Source: Undibacterium cyanobacteriorum (lineage in GTDB: Bacteria > Pseudomonadota > Gammaproteobacteria > Burkholderiales > Burkholderiaceae_D). Taken from it: DNA of 64,000 nucleotides. Numbering within the stretch: position 1 is the first letter of the stretch; the number at the start of each line of letters is the position of its first letter. The translations under genes were made by a program, and so were the position numbers. The stretch covers positions 1,550,001 to 1,614,000 of the forward strand of contig NZ_CP133720.1 of NCBI RefSeq assembly GCF_031326225.1. Direction: 5' to 3'. Below are positions 16,268 through 24,623 of this stretch, piece by piece. A model generated the notes under the pieces. It saw only the letters and a program-made list of their open reading frames with translations, was not told the origin of the DNA and ran no database searches.

Positions 16268-17542
16268 CTATGCAATAAATTTCGAGATCGCCTGCATGGT
16301 GCGTTGGGTGGCGCCTTGGTGTTTTAGGAAGAAGGCGTAGGCGGTTTGCCCCATACTGCGACGCAGTTCCACGTTATCGAGTAGTTTCTGTGCCTGCTTC
16401 AACATATCCTCGGCATGCTGTGTACGCACCGCGCAATTGGCAGCGATCGCTTGCTCGGTGATTTCCGAGAAATTGAAAGTGTGCTGCCCCGTCAAGACCG
16501 CTTTGCCCATGGCAAAGGCTTCGATCAAATTATGGCCACCAAGTTCCACCAGACTGCCGCCGACAAAGGCGAGATCACTGGCAGCATAGTACATATACAT
16601 CTCGCCCATGCTATCGCCCAACAGAACTTGGGTGTTCTCAGGGATCGGTAATTCGTCGGCATCAAGGTCTAAGCTCGAGCGTCGCACGTAGCGTAATTTG
16701 TGCTGCTCGATGATCGCCGCGACCTGATCGAAACGCTGTGGATGACGTGGCGTGATGATCAATAAGGCACGTGGCAAATCGAGTTTCATATAGGCGTCAA
16801 GAATCAGCGTCTCTTCACCTTCACGGGTACTGCCGCAAATAAAAACGGGGCGATGATCGAAATAGCTTCGCAACTTAGCGCCACGTTCTGCCATGTGCGG
16901 TGGCGGAGTGACGTCGAATTTCATATTGCCAGTAATACAGAAATGCTTCACGCCCAATGTGGCGAGACGCTCGGCATCGGGGCCGGATTGCGCTGCTACG
17001 TAGTCAATCGCATCTGCCGCGGGCACGAATAAAGAGGATAAGCGTTGGGCTTTGCGGAGCGAGCGTTCTGATAAACGCGCATTGACTAGTGTGACGGGAA
17101 TCTGTGCTGCTTTGCATTGCGCAATCAAATTCGGCCACACCTCGGTTTCGATGAGGATGCAAATGCTAGGCTGAAAATGGCCTAAAAAGCGCCGAATCAT
17201 CCAATTGATGTCATACGGGACAAAAACTTGGGTAATGCGATCGGCCACGTTCGCAAACAAAATCTTGCCAGTGCTGCGACCTACCGGGGTCATATGGCTC
17301 AACAAGATCTCATGTTCGGGATACTGCGCAAGCAGGGCGCGAATCAAGGGCTCAGCAGCGCGTGTTTCGCCTGCCGATACTGCATGAACCCAAATGCGTT
17401 TTTTACGCTCACAAGCAGGGTAAAAGCCGAGGCGCTCTGCAATATGTTGGCGATAACCGGGTTCTTGACGACCGCGTATCCAGAGACGGAGGAGAACGAA
17501 AGGAAGGGCCAAAGACCAGGCCAAAGAGTAAACGAAGCGCAT
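16268..17542 (-). CDS. waaA: 3-deoxy-D-manno-octulosonic acid (Kdo) transferase
   Basis: A 424-aa inner-membrane-associated glycosyltransferase (GT30) that adds Kdo to lipid IVA in LPS inner-core synthesis. It has an N-terminal membrane anchor (about 4-22), then WVHAVSAGETRAAEPLI with the catalytic Glu of the family in the SAGE segment, IETEVWPNLI, and the C-terminal donor-site signature FVGGSLVELGGHNLIEAFAMGKAV. Length matches E. coli WaaA (425 aa). It is first in a two-gene leftward unit with the DUF2785 protein. Other LPS genes are not adjacent. Confidence 0.95.
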   Translation of the reverse strand: MRFVYSLAWSLALPFVLLRLWIRGRQEPGYRQHIAERLGFYPACERKKRIWVHAVSAGETRAAEPLIRALLAQYPEHEILLSHMTPVGRSTGKILFANVADRITQVFVPYDINWMIRRFLGHFQPSICILIETEVWPNLIAQCKAAQIPVTLVNARLSERSLRKAQRLSSLFVPAADAIDYVAAQSGPDAERLATLGVKHFCITGNMKFDVTPPPHMAERGAKLRSYFDHRPVFICGSTREGEETLILDAYMKLDLPRALLIITPRHPQRFDQVAAIIEQHKLRYVRRSSLDLDADELPIPENTQVLLGDSMGEMYMYYAASDLAFVGGSLVELGGHNLIEAFAMGKAVLTGQHTFNFSEITEQAIAANCAVRTQHAEDMLKQAQKLLDNVELRRSMGQTAYAFFLKHQGATQRTMQAISKFIA

Positions 17543-17857
17543 GTATTATTTTTTTAAGTCGACAGCGACAATTTTTTTGATAGGTGGTGAATATACCTTA
17601 ATTTCCTGTGAAACAAGTCGAATTTGCGTGATTTGGCGTCGATTTTTGGGAATCAATTCTAGGCTTCTGTTGCTGCCATGGGCTCTTGTTGAAAATCTAC
17701 TTTACCTTTAAATAGTTTAGGTTTAAAGTATTTTTGCTGATGGATGCTCGCAGTGTCAAAATTGCAAAATACAAAGATACGACAACATCAAAGCGATTTA
17801 GCGAGCCTCGATCCTAATTTCCGAAATCCAGCCCAAACCGATAGTGGAGACCATTCG
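17543..17857. other. Divergent intergenic region waaA / aminobenzoate-CoA ligase
   Basis: About 315 bp, AT-rich in its right half. It holds the 31-bp dyad at 17699-17729 described separately. An in-frame ATG exists at 17744, but the codons from there to 17857 lack a good ribosome site and do not resemble the ligase family. No other gene is visible. Confidence 0.5.
17699..17729. promoter_or_regulatory. Candidate MarR-type operator
   Basis: A 31-bp imperfect dyad centred on 17714: ACTTTA-N4-TAAA-TAG-TTTA-N4-TAAAGT, with 10 of 14 positions per arm symmetric. It lies 129 bp before the ligase start, in a cluster that encodes a MarR regulator. MarR proteins bind dyads of roughly this size, so this is a reasonable but unproven operator. 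Confidence 0.4.
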
Positions 17858-19516
17858 ATGGCTGTTCGTTTTCCTTCTTCTGCACATGTCGATACATTTG
17901 CATTTGATCATTTACCGCCGGTAGAGCAATGGCCGGAATTGATGTTTACGCTGCCGGAGTTGCAATATCCCGCGCGCTTAAATTGCGCCAATGCCTTCTT
18001 GGATGAGATGGTGGCGCGTGGCTTTGCTGACAAAGTCGCGATTCGTAGTGCTAATGCGCAGTGGACCTATGCTGAGCTCACCCACAAGGTCAATCAAATT
18101 GCCCAAGTTTTGGTGCAAGACATGGGCTTGGTGCCGGGTAATCGTGTGTTATTGCGCGGGGCGAATAACCCGATGATGGCGGCGTGTATTTTGGCGGTGT
18201 GGAAAGCCGGCTTGATCGCCGTGCCAACCATGCCCTTGTTGCGCGCCAAAGAATTAAGCGTGATTATCAATAAAGCCCAGATCAGCGCGGCTCTATGTTC
18301 TTCAGCCTTGTTTGAGGAGATGAAGTTGGCGCAGGAAATGGCGCCTGTGCTAAAGCAAATGAAATGCTTCAATGTCGACGCTAACGCTGCTGAGGATTTT
18401 GGTCATAGTGTCGATGGGCTGATGCAAAGTAAGTCGGCACAATACACTGCCGTTGATACCGATGCCGAAGATGTTTGTTTAATCAGCTTCACTTCCGGTA
18501 CGACTGGCATGCCGAAAGGTACCATGCATTTTCATCGCGACGTGTTGGCGATATGTGATTGTTTTCCGCGTTCGACTTTAAAAGCACAGGAAAACGATGT
18601 ATTCATAGGCACACCACCTCTGGCCTTTACCTTCGGCTTGGGCGGCTTGTTATTGTTCCCATTGCGCTTCGGTGCAACGGCGGTGTTATTGGAAAAATTG
18701 ACGCCGGAAAACCTACTGAAAGCGATCGACGAATTTCAAGCGACGACCTGTTTTACCGCCCCCACTTTTTATCGGCAAATGCTGCCGTTGGTGAAGAACT
18801 TTTCCTTGAAGAGTTTGCAGAAAACCGTTTCGGCCGGCGAGGCTTTACCTGCAGCGACGCGCGAGGCTTGGCAGGCCGCGACTGGCTTGATCATGATCGA
18901 TGGCATAGGCGCAACGGAGATGCTGCATATTTTTATTTCCGCGGCGGGTGCCGAAGCACGTGCTGGTGCAACCGGCAAAGCGATTCCGGGTTATCAAGCA
19001 TGTGTGCTCGATGAAGAAGGTAAACCTGCACCGGTCGGCGTGATAGGGCGCTTGGCGGTGAAAGGGCCAACCGGTTGCCGTTACTTGGCCGATGAGCGAC
19101 AAAAAAATTATGTTTTCCAAGGCTGGAATTTAACCGGTGACGCCTATGAAATGGATGCGGAAGGTTATTTCCATTATCGTGCCCGCACAGATGACATGAT
19201 CATTACCGCAGGCTATAACGTCGCCGGACCAGAAGTGGAAGAAGTGTTGTTGAAGCATCCCGAGGTGGCGGAATGTGCCGTGGTGGGCTTGCCTGATGAA
19301 GAGCGTGGGCAAATCGTGAAAGCCTTTGTGGTATTGCGCGATAGCAGTAAGGCGCATCTCGGTGATCAGCCTAATCATGCGCTGATCAAAGAGCTGCAAG
19401 ATTTCGTCAAGAATGCCGTGGCACCGTATAAATATCCAAGGGCGATCGAATTCCGCGAAGCCTTGCCGCGCACCGAAACGGGTAAAGTGCAACGGTTTAA
19501 ATTAAAGCAAGTGTAG
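17858..19516 (+). CDS. abmG: 2-aminobenzoate-CoA ligase (benzoate-CoA ligase family)
   Basis: A 552-aa cytoplasmic acyl-adenylate-forming enzyme. The AMP-binding P-loop is SFTSGTTGMPKGT (Thr212 near its start). PLAFTFGLGGLLLFP and TFYRQMLP are typical of the benzoate-CoA ligase family. The C-terminus has the lid motif DDMIITAGYNVAGPEVE and the catalytic Lys in ETGKVQRFK. ATG 17858 has GTGGAGA upstream and fits the family length. The next gene is a monooxygenase/reductase fusion known from 2-aminobenzoyl-CoA metabolism, which is why I prefer 2-aminobenzoate to benzoate or salicylate. The symbol follows the Azoarcus evansii genes. A salicylate- or benzoate-specific enzyme cannot be excluded from sequence. 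Confidence 0.82.
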   Translation: MAVRFPSSAHVDTFAFDHLPPVEQWPELMFTLPELQYPARLNCANAFLDEMVARGFADKVAIRSANAQWTYAELTHKVNQIAQVLVQDMGLVPGNRVLLRGANNPMMAACILAVWKAGLIAVPTMPLLRAKELSVIINKAQISAALCSSALFEEMKLAQEMAPVLKQMKCFNVDANAAEDFGHSVDGLMQSKSAQYTAVDTDAEDVCLISFTSGTTGMPKGTMHFHRDVLAICDCFPRSTLKAQENDVFIGTPPLAFTFGLGGLLLFPLRFGATAVLLEKLTPENLLKAIDEFQATTCFTAPTFYRQMLPLVKNFSLKSLQKTVSAGEALPAATREAWQAATGLIMIDGIGATEMLHIFISAAGAEARAGATGKAIPGYQACVLDEEGKPAPVGVIGRLAVKGPTGCRYLADERQKNYVFQGWNLTGDAYEMDAEGYFHYRARTDDMIITAGYNVAGPEVEEVLLKHPEVAECAVVGLPDEERGQIVKAFVVLRDSSKAHLGDQPNHALIKELQDFVKNAVAPYKYPRAIEFREALPRTETGKVQRFKLKQV

Positions 19517-19612
19517 AGAGTGAATTAGGCGACGATGAACGCATCATCTGCCTGCATTGGTGAAGAAGAGCATCAAGGTATTTAGCTTGCGAATGAAGAA
19601 AGCGATGAAGTA

Positions 19613-22021
19613 ATGAAGATAGTGTGCATAGGTGGTGGTCCTGCTGGTTTGTATTTTGCCTTGCTGATGAAGAAGCAAAATCCAGCGCATGAAATCACAG
19701 TGATCGAGCGTAATCGCCCGTTTGATACCTTCGGTTGGGGCGTCGTATTTTCGGATCAAACTTTGGGGAACCTCGTCAAAGCCGATGAGCCTACCGCGCG
19801 AACGATTTTGCAAGCCTTTAACCACTGGGACGATATCGATGTCCATTTCAAAGGCCAAGTGGTCACCTCTGGTGGGCACGGTTTTTGTGGAATTGGTCGC
19901 AAACGTTTGCTGAACATTTTGCAAGAGCGTTGCCAAGAGCTGGGCGTGAATTTGGTGTTTGAAACGGATGTGATCGATGAAGAGCAAATCACACGTGATT
20001 ATCAAGCTGATTTGGTGATCGCTAGTGATGGTTTGAATAGCCGTATCCGCAGCAAATACGAAGCCAGTTTTCAGCCAGATATCGATACCCGTAAATGCCG
20101 CTTTGTATGGTTGGGTACCAAGAAACTCTTCTCCGCTTTCACTTTCGCTTTTGAACAAACCGAGCATGGTTGGTTCCAAGCCCATGCCTATCAGTATGAT
20201 GGTGATACCGCGACCTTTATCGTTGAAACGCCTGAAGACGTTTGGTTGAAATCTGGTTTAGATCAAATGTCGCAAGAAGAAGCGATAGCCTTCTGCGAGA
20301 AACTGTTTGCCAAATACCTCGATGGTCATGCGCTGATGAGTAATGCCAGCCATTTACGTGGCTCTGCCAATTGGATTAAATTCCCGCGCATCATTTGTCA
20401 ACGCTGGGTTCATAATCTCGAAGTCGATGGCAAAACCGTGCCTATCGTATTGATGGGAGACGCCGCTCACACCGCGCATTTCTCGATCGGTTCAGGGACG
20501 AAATTGGCCTTGGAAGATGCAATTGAACTCAGCGAATGTTTCGCGAAGCATCAAGAACGAGGTATCGCCGCTGTGATGCAAGCCTATCAGGAAGTGCGCG
20601 CCATTGAAGTCTTGAAAATTCAAAGTGCAGCACGTAATTCCATGGAGTGGTTTGAAAACGTCGAGCGTTACACGGCCATGCAAGCACCGCAATTCGCCTA
20701 TTCCATGCTGACCCGCAGCCAGCGCTTGTCGCATGAAAATCTGCGTTTGCGTGATGCGCAGTATGTGAGCCAGTTTGAACAATGGATCGCTGAACAAGCC
20801 TTCGCTCAAGCTGGAGTGCCGCATCCAACTTTACCGGCTGGTGTCACTATTCCACCCTTGCCACCCATGCTGACGCCGTATAAGTTGCGAGAAGTCGTGT
20901 TGAAGAATCGTATTGTGGTGTCGCCGATGGCGCAGTATTCCGCCGACGATGGTGTGGCCGGTGATTATCATTTAGTGCACCTCGGTAGTCGTGCGCTTGG
21001 CGGTGCTGGTTTGATTTTTGCGGAGATGACCTGCGTCTCTGCTGAAGGACGCATCACGCCTGCGTGTCCGGGTTTGTATAAACCTGAACACACGGCAGCA
21101 TGGAAACGTATCGTTGATTTTGTCCATACCAATAGTGATGCCAAGATCGCGGTGCAGTTAGGTCATGCTGGTGCCAAAGGCGCGACGAAACGCGCGTGGG
21201 ATGGTATTGATCAACCGCTCGCGGAGGGGGCATGGCCATTGATTTCCGCCTCGGCGCAGCAATATCTACCGGGCGTTTCGCAGATGGCACGGGCAGCGAC
21301 GCGTGCTGAAATGGATCAGGTTTTGCAAGACTTCGTGTCAGCCACGATCGGCGCCGACAAGGCGGGCTTCGATTGGTTGGAACTGCACTGCGCGCACGGC
21401 TATTTCTTGTCGAGTTTTATTTCGCCACTGACCAATCAACGCCAAGATGAATACGGTGGCTCTTTGGAAAATCGCTGTCGCTATCCCTTAGAAGTGTTTG
21501 CGGCAATTCGCCAAGTTTGGCCGGCGCATAAACCGATCTCGGTCCGTATTTCTGCGCACGATTGGGTTGAAGGCGGCATTACACCCGATGATGCGGTGCA
21601 GATCGCGCAGCTGTTCAAGCAGGCCGGCGCCGATATGATTGACTGTTCGTCGGGCCAAGTCAGCAAACAAGAGAAACCGGTGTATGGACGCATGTTCCAA
21701 ACCCCATTTGCCGATCGCATACGTAATGAGGCGCAGATTCCAACGATTGCGGTGGGCGCGATTTTTGAGGCTGATCATGCGAATAGCATTATTGCCGCTG
21801 GTCGTGCAGATCTGTGCGCCGTGGCACGTCCACACTTGGCGGATCCAGCATGGACCTTACATGAGGCAGCGAAGCTTGGTTTCACGAATATCTCGTGGCC
21901 GAAGCAGTATGCAGCGGGCAAATTCCAACTCGAGCGCAATTTGGAGCGTGAACGTCAATTAGCGGCAGCCAATCGTGGCATGAGTCCGCAAGAGATCGCC
22001 GCCAAATTGTTGGAAGGCTGA
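19613..22021 (+). CDS. abmA: 2-aminobenzoyl-CoA monooxygenase/reductase fusion
   Basis: An 802-aa two-domain flavoprotein. Residues 1 to about 400 form an FAD monooxygenase of the salicylate-hydroxylase type: GGGPAGLYFAL at the N-terminus, DLVIASDG, and MGDAAHTAHFSIGSG near 281-295. Residues from about 420 form an Old Yellow Enzyme-type FMN barrel: LTPYKLREVVLKNRIVVSP, AVQLGHAGAKG, LHCAHGYFLSSFISP and DEYGGSLENR. In Azoarcus evansii such a fusion hydroxylates 2-aminobenzoyl-CoA at C5 and reduces the ring, so aromaticity is lost without a dioxygenase. Databases often call these salicylyl-CoA 5-hydroxylase/oxidoreductase. It follows the ligase by 96 bp and precedes the SDR by 7 bp. Confidence 0.87.
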   Translation: MKIVCIGGGPAGLYFALLMKKQNPAHEITVIERNRPFDTFGWGVVFSDQTLGNLVKADEPTARTILQAFNHWDDIDVHFKGQVVTSGGHGFCGIGRKRLLNILQERCQELGVNLVFETDVIDEEQITRDYQADLVIASDGLNSRIRSKYEASFQPDIDTRKCRFVWLGTKKLFSAFTFAFEQTEHGWFQAHAYQYDGDTATFIVETPEDVWLKSGLDQMSQEEAIAFCEKLFAKYLDGHALMSNASHLRGSANWIKFPRIICQRWVHNLEVDGKTVPIVLMGDAAHTAHFSIGSGTKLALEDAIELSECFAKHQERGIAAVMQAYQEVRAIEVLKIQSAARNSMEWFENVERYTAMQAPQFAYSMLTRSQRLSHENLRLRDAQYVSQFEQWIAEQAFAQAGVPHPTLPAGVTIPPLPPMLTPYKLREVVLKNRIVVSPMAQYSADDGVAGDYHLVHLGSRALGGAGLIFAEMTCVSAEGRITPACPGLYKPEHTAAWKRIVDFVHTNSDAKIAVQLGHAGAKGATKRAWDGIDQPLAEGAWPLISASAQQYLPGVSQMARAATRAEMDQVLQDFVSATIGADKAGFDWLELHCAHGYFLSSFISPLTNQRQDEYGGSLENRCRYPLEVFAAIRQVWPAHKPISVRISAHDWVEGGITPDDAVQIAQLFKQAGADMIDCSSGQVSKQEKPVYGRMFQTPFADRIRNEAQIPTIAVGAIFEADHANSIIAAGRADLCAVARPHLADPAWTLHEAAKLGFTNISWPKQYAAGKFQLERNLERERQLAAANRGMSPQEIAAKLLEG

Positions 22022-22028
22022 GGAAGAC

Positions 22029-22865
22029 ATGATGCAAAATGACACACAGATGCGTATGAGCGAGCTAGCAGAGCAATCTTTGATCGGCAAGCATGCGCTA
22101 GTGACGGGGGGCGGTAGCGGCATCGGTTTGGCGATCGCACGCGCTTTGCTCAAACAGGGTGTGAAAGTCACGATAACAGGTCGCACTGAAGGGCGCTTGA
22201 ACGAAGCTTTGCAGCAATTGGAAAACGAGGCTGCGACGGCTGGAGTGGGTGCGACGGTGATGGCAGTGGTAATGGATGTCAGTGATGCGGAGTCGGTCCG
22301 TCAAGGCTTTGCTCAAGCACGTGCAAACATGGGCGAGATCGACATCTTGATAAATAACGCCGGTCAAGCGGGCTCCGCGCCTTTCCTGAAAACGAGCGTC
22401 GAACATTGGCAGCAGATGTTGTCAGTCAATTTGACGGGATGCTTCTTATGTAGCCAAGAAGCTTTGTCTGCGATGATAAAAAGTGGCTGGGGGCGCATCA
22501 TTAATGTCGCGAGCACGGCAGCTTTGAAAGGCTATGCCTATGTCGCCGCCTATTGTGCTGCGAAACATGGCGTGCTTGGTTTGACGCGCGCCTTGGCGGT
22601 CGAAGTCGCGCAAAAAGGCGTGACCGTGAATGCGGTGTGCCCAGGTTTTACCGAAACTGATATCGTTCAAGAAGCGATTCGTAATATCGTCGAAAAGACC
22701 GGTCGTAGCGAAGCCGAAGCGCGTACCGAACTGGCTTCTGCCAATCCGCAAAAACGTTTAATCCAACCGCAAGAAGTGGCCGATACGGTACTGTGGTTAT
22801 GTCAGCCGAGTAGCGCTGCGCAGAATGGGCAAGCGATTGCGATTGCTGGCGGTGAGGTGATGTGA
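22029..22865 (+). CDS. SDR family oxidoreductase
   Basis: A 278-aa classical short-chain dehydrogenase. Cofactor site TGGGSGIGLAIARAL (about residues 24-38), structural NNAG (INNAGQAG), active-site Ser in INVAST and the YxxxK motif as AAYCAAKHG. The C-terminal IAIAGGEVM replaces the usual 'vDGG' ending. It lies 7 bp after the monooxygenase/reductase gene and overlaps the MarR gene by one base, so it is in the same operon. A role in oxidising a hydroxyacyl- or oxo-cyclohexene-CoA intermediate of the aminobenzoyl-CoA route is an inference from position. Confidence 0.85.
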   Translation: MMQNDTQMRMSELAEQSLIGKHALVTGGGSGIGLAIARALLKQGVKVTITGRTEGRLNEALQQLENEAATAGVGATVMAVVMDVSDAESVRQGFAQARANMGEIDILINNAGQAGSAPFLKTSVEHWQQMLSVNLTGCFLCSQEALSAMIKSGWGRIINVASTAALKGYAYVAAYCAAKHGVLGLTRALAVEVAQKGVTVNAVCPGFTETDIVQEAIRNIVEKTGRSEAEARTELASANPQKRLIQPQEVADTVLWLCQPSSAAQNGQAIAIAGGEVM

Positions 22866-23401
22866 TGGATGATGCCAACAAAGCCCGTGAACCGCTCGAC
22901 CTCGAGTCACGCTTGCGCGAGGATCATCACCAGTCTTTGAAATTGTGGTTACGCATGCTGTCGACCACGACCATGATTGAGACCGAAATTCGGAATCGCT
23001 TGCGGGCTGAATTTGGCATTACATTGCCACGTTTTGATTTGATGGCGCAATTAGAACGCCATCCTGAAGGTTTACGCATGGGTGAACTGTCGAAACGAAT
23101 GATGGTCACGGGTGGCAATATCACGGGCATCACCGATCAGCTCGAACAAGAAGAATTAGTGGTGCGAGTACCCGATCACAAAGACAGGCGCGCCTACAGT
23201 GTCAAACTCACCCCCGCTGGGCGTAAAGCCTTTGAACGTATGGCCAGTGTGCACGAAGCTTGGGTTGATGAGTTGTTTGCTAATGTCGGAGCAGAGCAGA
23301 AGAGCCTGATGATGCAGGGCCTGGCGCAATTGAAATCACAGTTTATGGCGGACCCTGATGCCGCTTCTGCGATTGATGATGAGCATGGCGGTGCGCAGTA
23401 A
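22865..23401 (+). CDS. MarR family transcriptional regulator
   Basis: A 178-aa winged-helix regulator. The start ATG at 22865 overlaps the SDR stop (TGATG); a GTG three bases earlier is also in frame. The DNA-binding region is MGELSKRMMVTGGNITGITDQL, with wing VRVPDHKDRRAYSVKLTPAG. MarR proteins in aromatic-CoA clusters commonly repress catabolic genes and release DNA on binding the aryl-CoA. Placed at the end of the first operon, it probably controls both this unit and the one starting at 23766. A candidate operator lies at 17699-17729. Confidence 0.9.
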   Translation: MDDANKAREPLDLESRLREDHHQSLKLWLRMLSTTTMIETEIRNRLRAEFGITLPRFDLMAQLERHPEGLRMGELSKRMMVTGGNITGITDQLEQEELVVRVPDHKDRRAYSVKLTPAGRKAFERMASVHEAWVDELFANVGAEQKSLMMQGLAQLKSQFMADPDAASAIDDEHGGAQ

Positions 23402-23765
23402 GCGATGAGGTAGGAAGTCAAAGTATAGTAAGAAATGAGTGAAGAAACATAGCAAATCAGCGAGCCACAATCATCAAGAAGATGGCGATGTTGAAGCTGA
23501 TACTGTTGCTGATACAGTTTTACACCAAGTAGCACGGTAAGCTGGCGATTTTGAGAGAATGAGTTCCTCCCAACAGCGTTCTTTTTTGCAAGCGATGGTG
23601 CAGTGTGATGAAAAGTAAACGCCATCGTTTGACGAATCGTCGGTGTGTTACTTGGTTTTTTTATTCTGAGTAGATAGAAAATGACGCTAGTGACCGAAAC
23701 TAGCAAAGTAGACTATCGATAATGTGCTATCGAGGATGATCGGTAGCGATGTTTGTGAGTGAAAT
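23402..23765. promoter_or_regulatory. Spacer between the two catabolic units, with several dyads
   Basis: This 364-bp region has no credible gene. It contains the 11-bp palindrome GACGA-A-TCGTC at 23631-23641, overlapping a TTGACG that could be a -35 element at 23629-23634 though no matching -10 follows. Nearer the next gene TCGATA (23716-23721) and TATCGA (23728-23733) form an inverted repeat with a 6-bp spacer. These are candidate regulator or promoter sites for the enoyl-CoA hydratase unit; none resembles the 17699 dyad closely. Confidence 0.35.
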
Positions 23766-24620
23766 ATGAAATATCTCGAAGGCGAAAGCAATACTTTGGC
23801 AGGCAATCACCTGTCGTTGAAACACTATCAAGCGCAACACTTCGCGTTTAGTGTGCAAGGCACGGTGGCGACCATTACTTTGAATCGACCCGAACGCAAA
23901 AATCCTCTGACCTTTGAGTCCTATGCCGAATTGCGCGATCTGTTTCGACAAATGTACTATGCCGACGATATCAAAGCCATCGTGGTAACAGGCGCTGGCG
24001 AGAATTTTTGTTCGGGTGGTGACGTGCACGAAATTATCGGCCCATTGACCAAACTCGATATGCCTGGTTTGCTGCAGTTCACGCAGATGACGGGCGATCT
24101 CGTGAAAGCGATGCGTGCTTGCCCACAGCCTATCGTGGCGGCGGTTGATGGCGTCTGTGCTGGTGCTGGCGCGATCATCGCGATGGCGTCGGATATCCGC
24201 ATGGGGACGGCCCGCAGTAAGACGGCGTTCTTGTTCACACGGGTCGGTTTGGCCGGTTGCGATATGGGAGCGTGTGCGATTTTGCCGCGTATTATCGGGC
24301 AAGGGCGTGCCTCTGATTTATTGTATAGCGGTCGTAGTATGAGCGGCGAAGAAGCCGAGCGTTGGGGCTTCTTTAATCGAGTCGTGGAACCCAGTGAAGT
24401 ACTCGGTGCAGCGCAAGCCTATGCACAAATGCTGGCAGACGGTCCGACATTCGCCCACGCTATGACTAAGAAAATGTTGCATCAAGAATGGGATATGGGA
24501 GTCGACCAAGCGATTGACGCGGAAGCACAGATGCAGGCGATTTGTATGAAGACCAATGATTTTCATCGTGCTTACCATGCCTTTGTGAACAAACAAAAAC
24601 CTCAGTTTGAAGGTAACTAA
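23766..24620 (+). CDS. Enoyl-CoA hydratase/isomerase (crotonase) family protein
   Basis: A 284-aa crotonase-fold protein. Family features are VATITLNRPERKNPLTFESY, the oxyanion-hole segment ENFCSGGDVHEI, and the second segment AAVDGVCAGAGAIIAMASD. One Glu position typical of hydratases seems changed (AFLFTRVGLAGCDMGAC has Gly-Cys-Asp), so it may catalyse ring-opening hydrolysis, isomerisation or hydration. It is the first gene of a tight unit (3 bp to the dehydrogenase, whose stop overlaps the thioesterase). The position suggests action on the non-aromatic CoA thioester made by the monooxygenase/reductase. Confidence 0.85.
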   Translation: MKYLEGESNTLAGNHLSLKHYQAQHFAFSVQGTVATITLNRPERKNPLTFESYAELRDLFRQMYYADDIKAIVVTGAGENFCSGGDVHEIIGPLTKLDMPGLLQFTQMTGDLVKAMRACPQPIVAAVDGVCAGAGAIIAMASDIRMGTARSKTAFLFTRVGLAGCDMGACAILPRIIGQGRASDLLYSGRSMSGEEAERWGFFNRVVEPSEVLGAAQAYAQMLADGPTFAHAMTKKMLHQEWDMGVDQAIDAEAQMQAICMKTNDFHRAYHAFVNKQKPQFEGN

Positions 24621-24623
24621 ATC

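Noticed and set aside
19544..20185. 213-codon minus-strand frame under the monooxygenase gene
   Set aside because: Shadow of abmA, which carries clear FAD-binding motifs in this stretch.
17858..22021. Salicylate (gentisate) pathway interpretation
   Set aside because: The hydroxylase is fused to an Old Yellow Enzyme-type reductase and a Rid protein is in the cluster, which fits aminobenzoyl-CoA better; no gentisate dioxygenase is seen. It remains a weak alternative.
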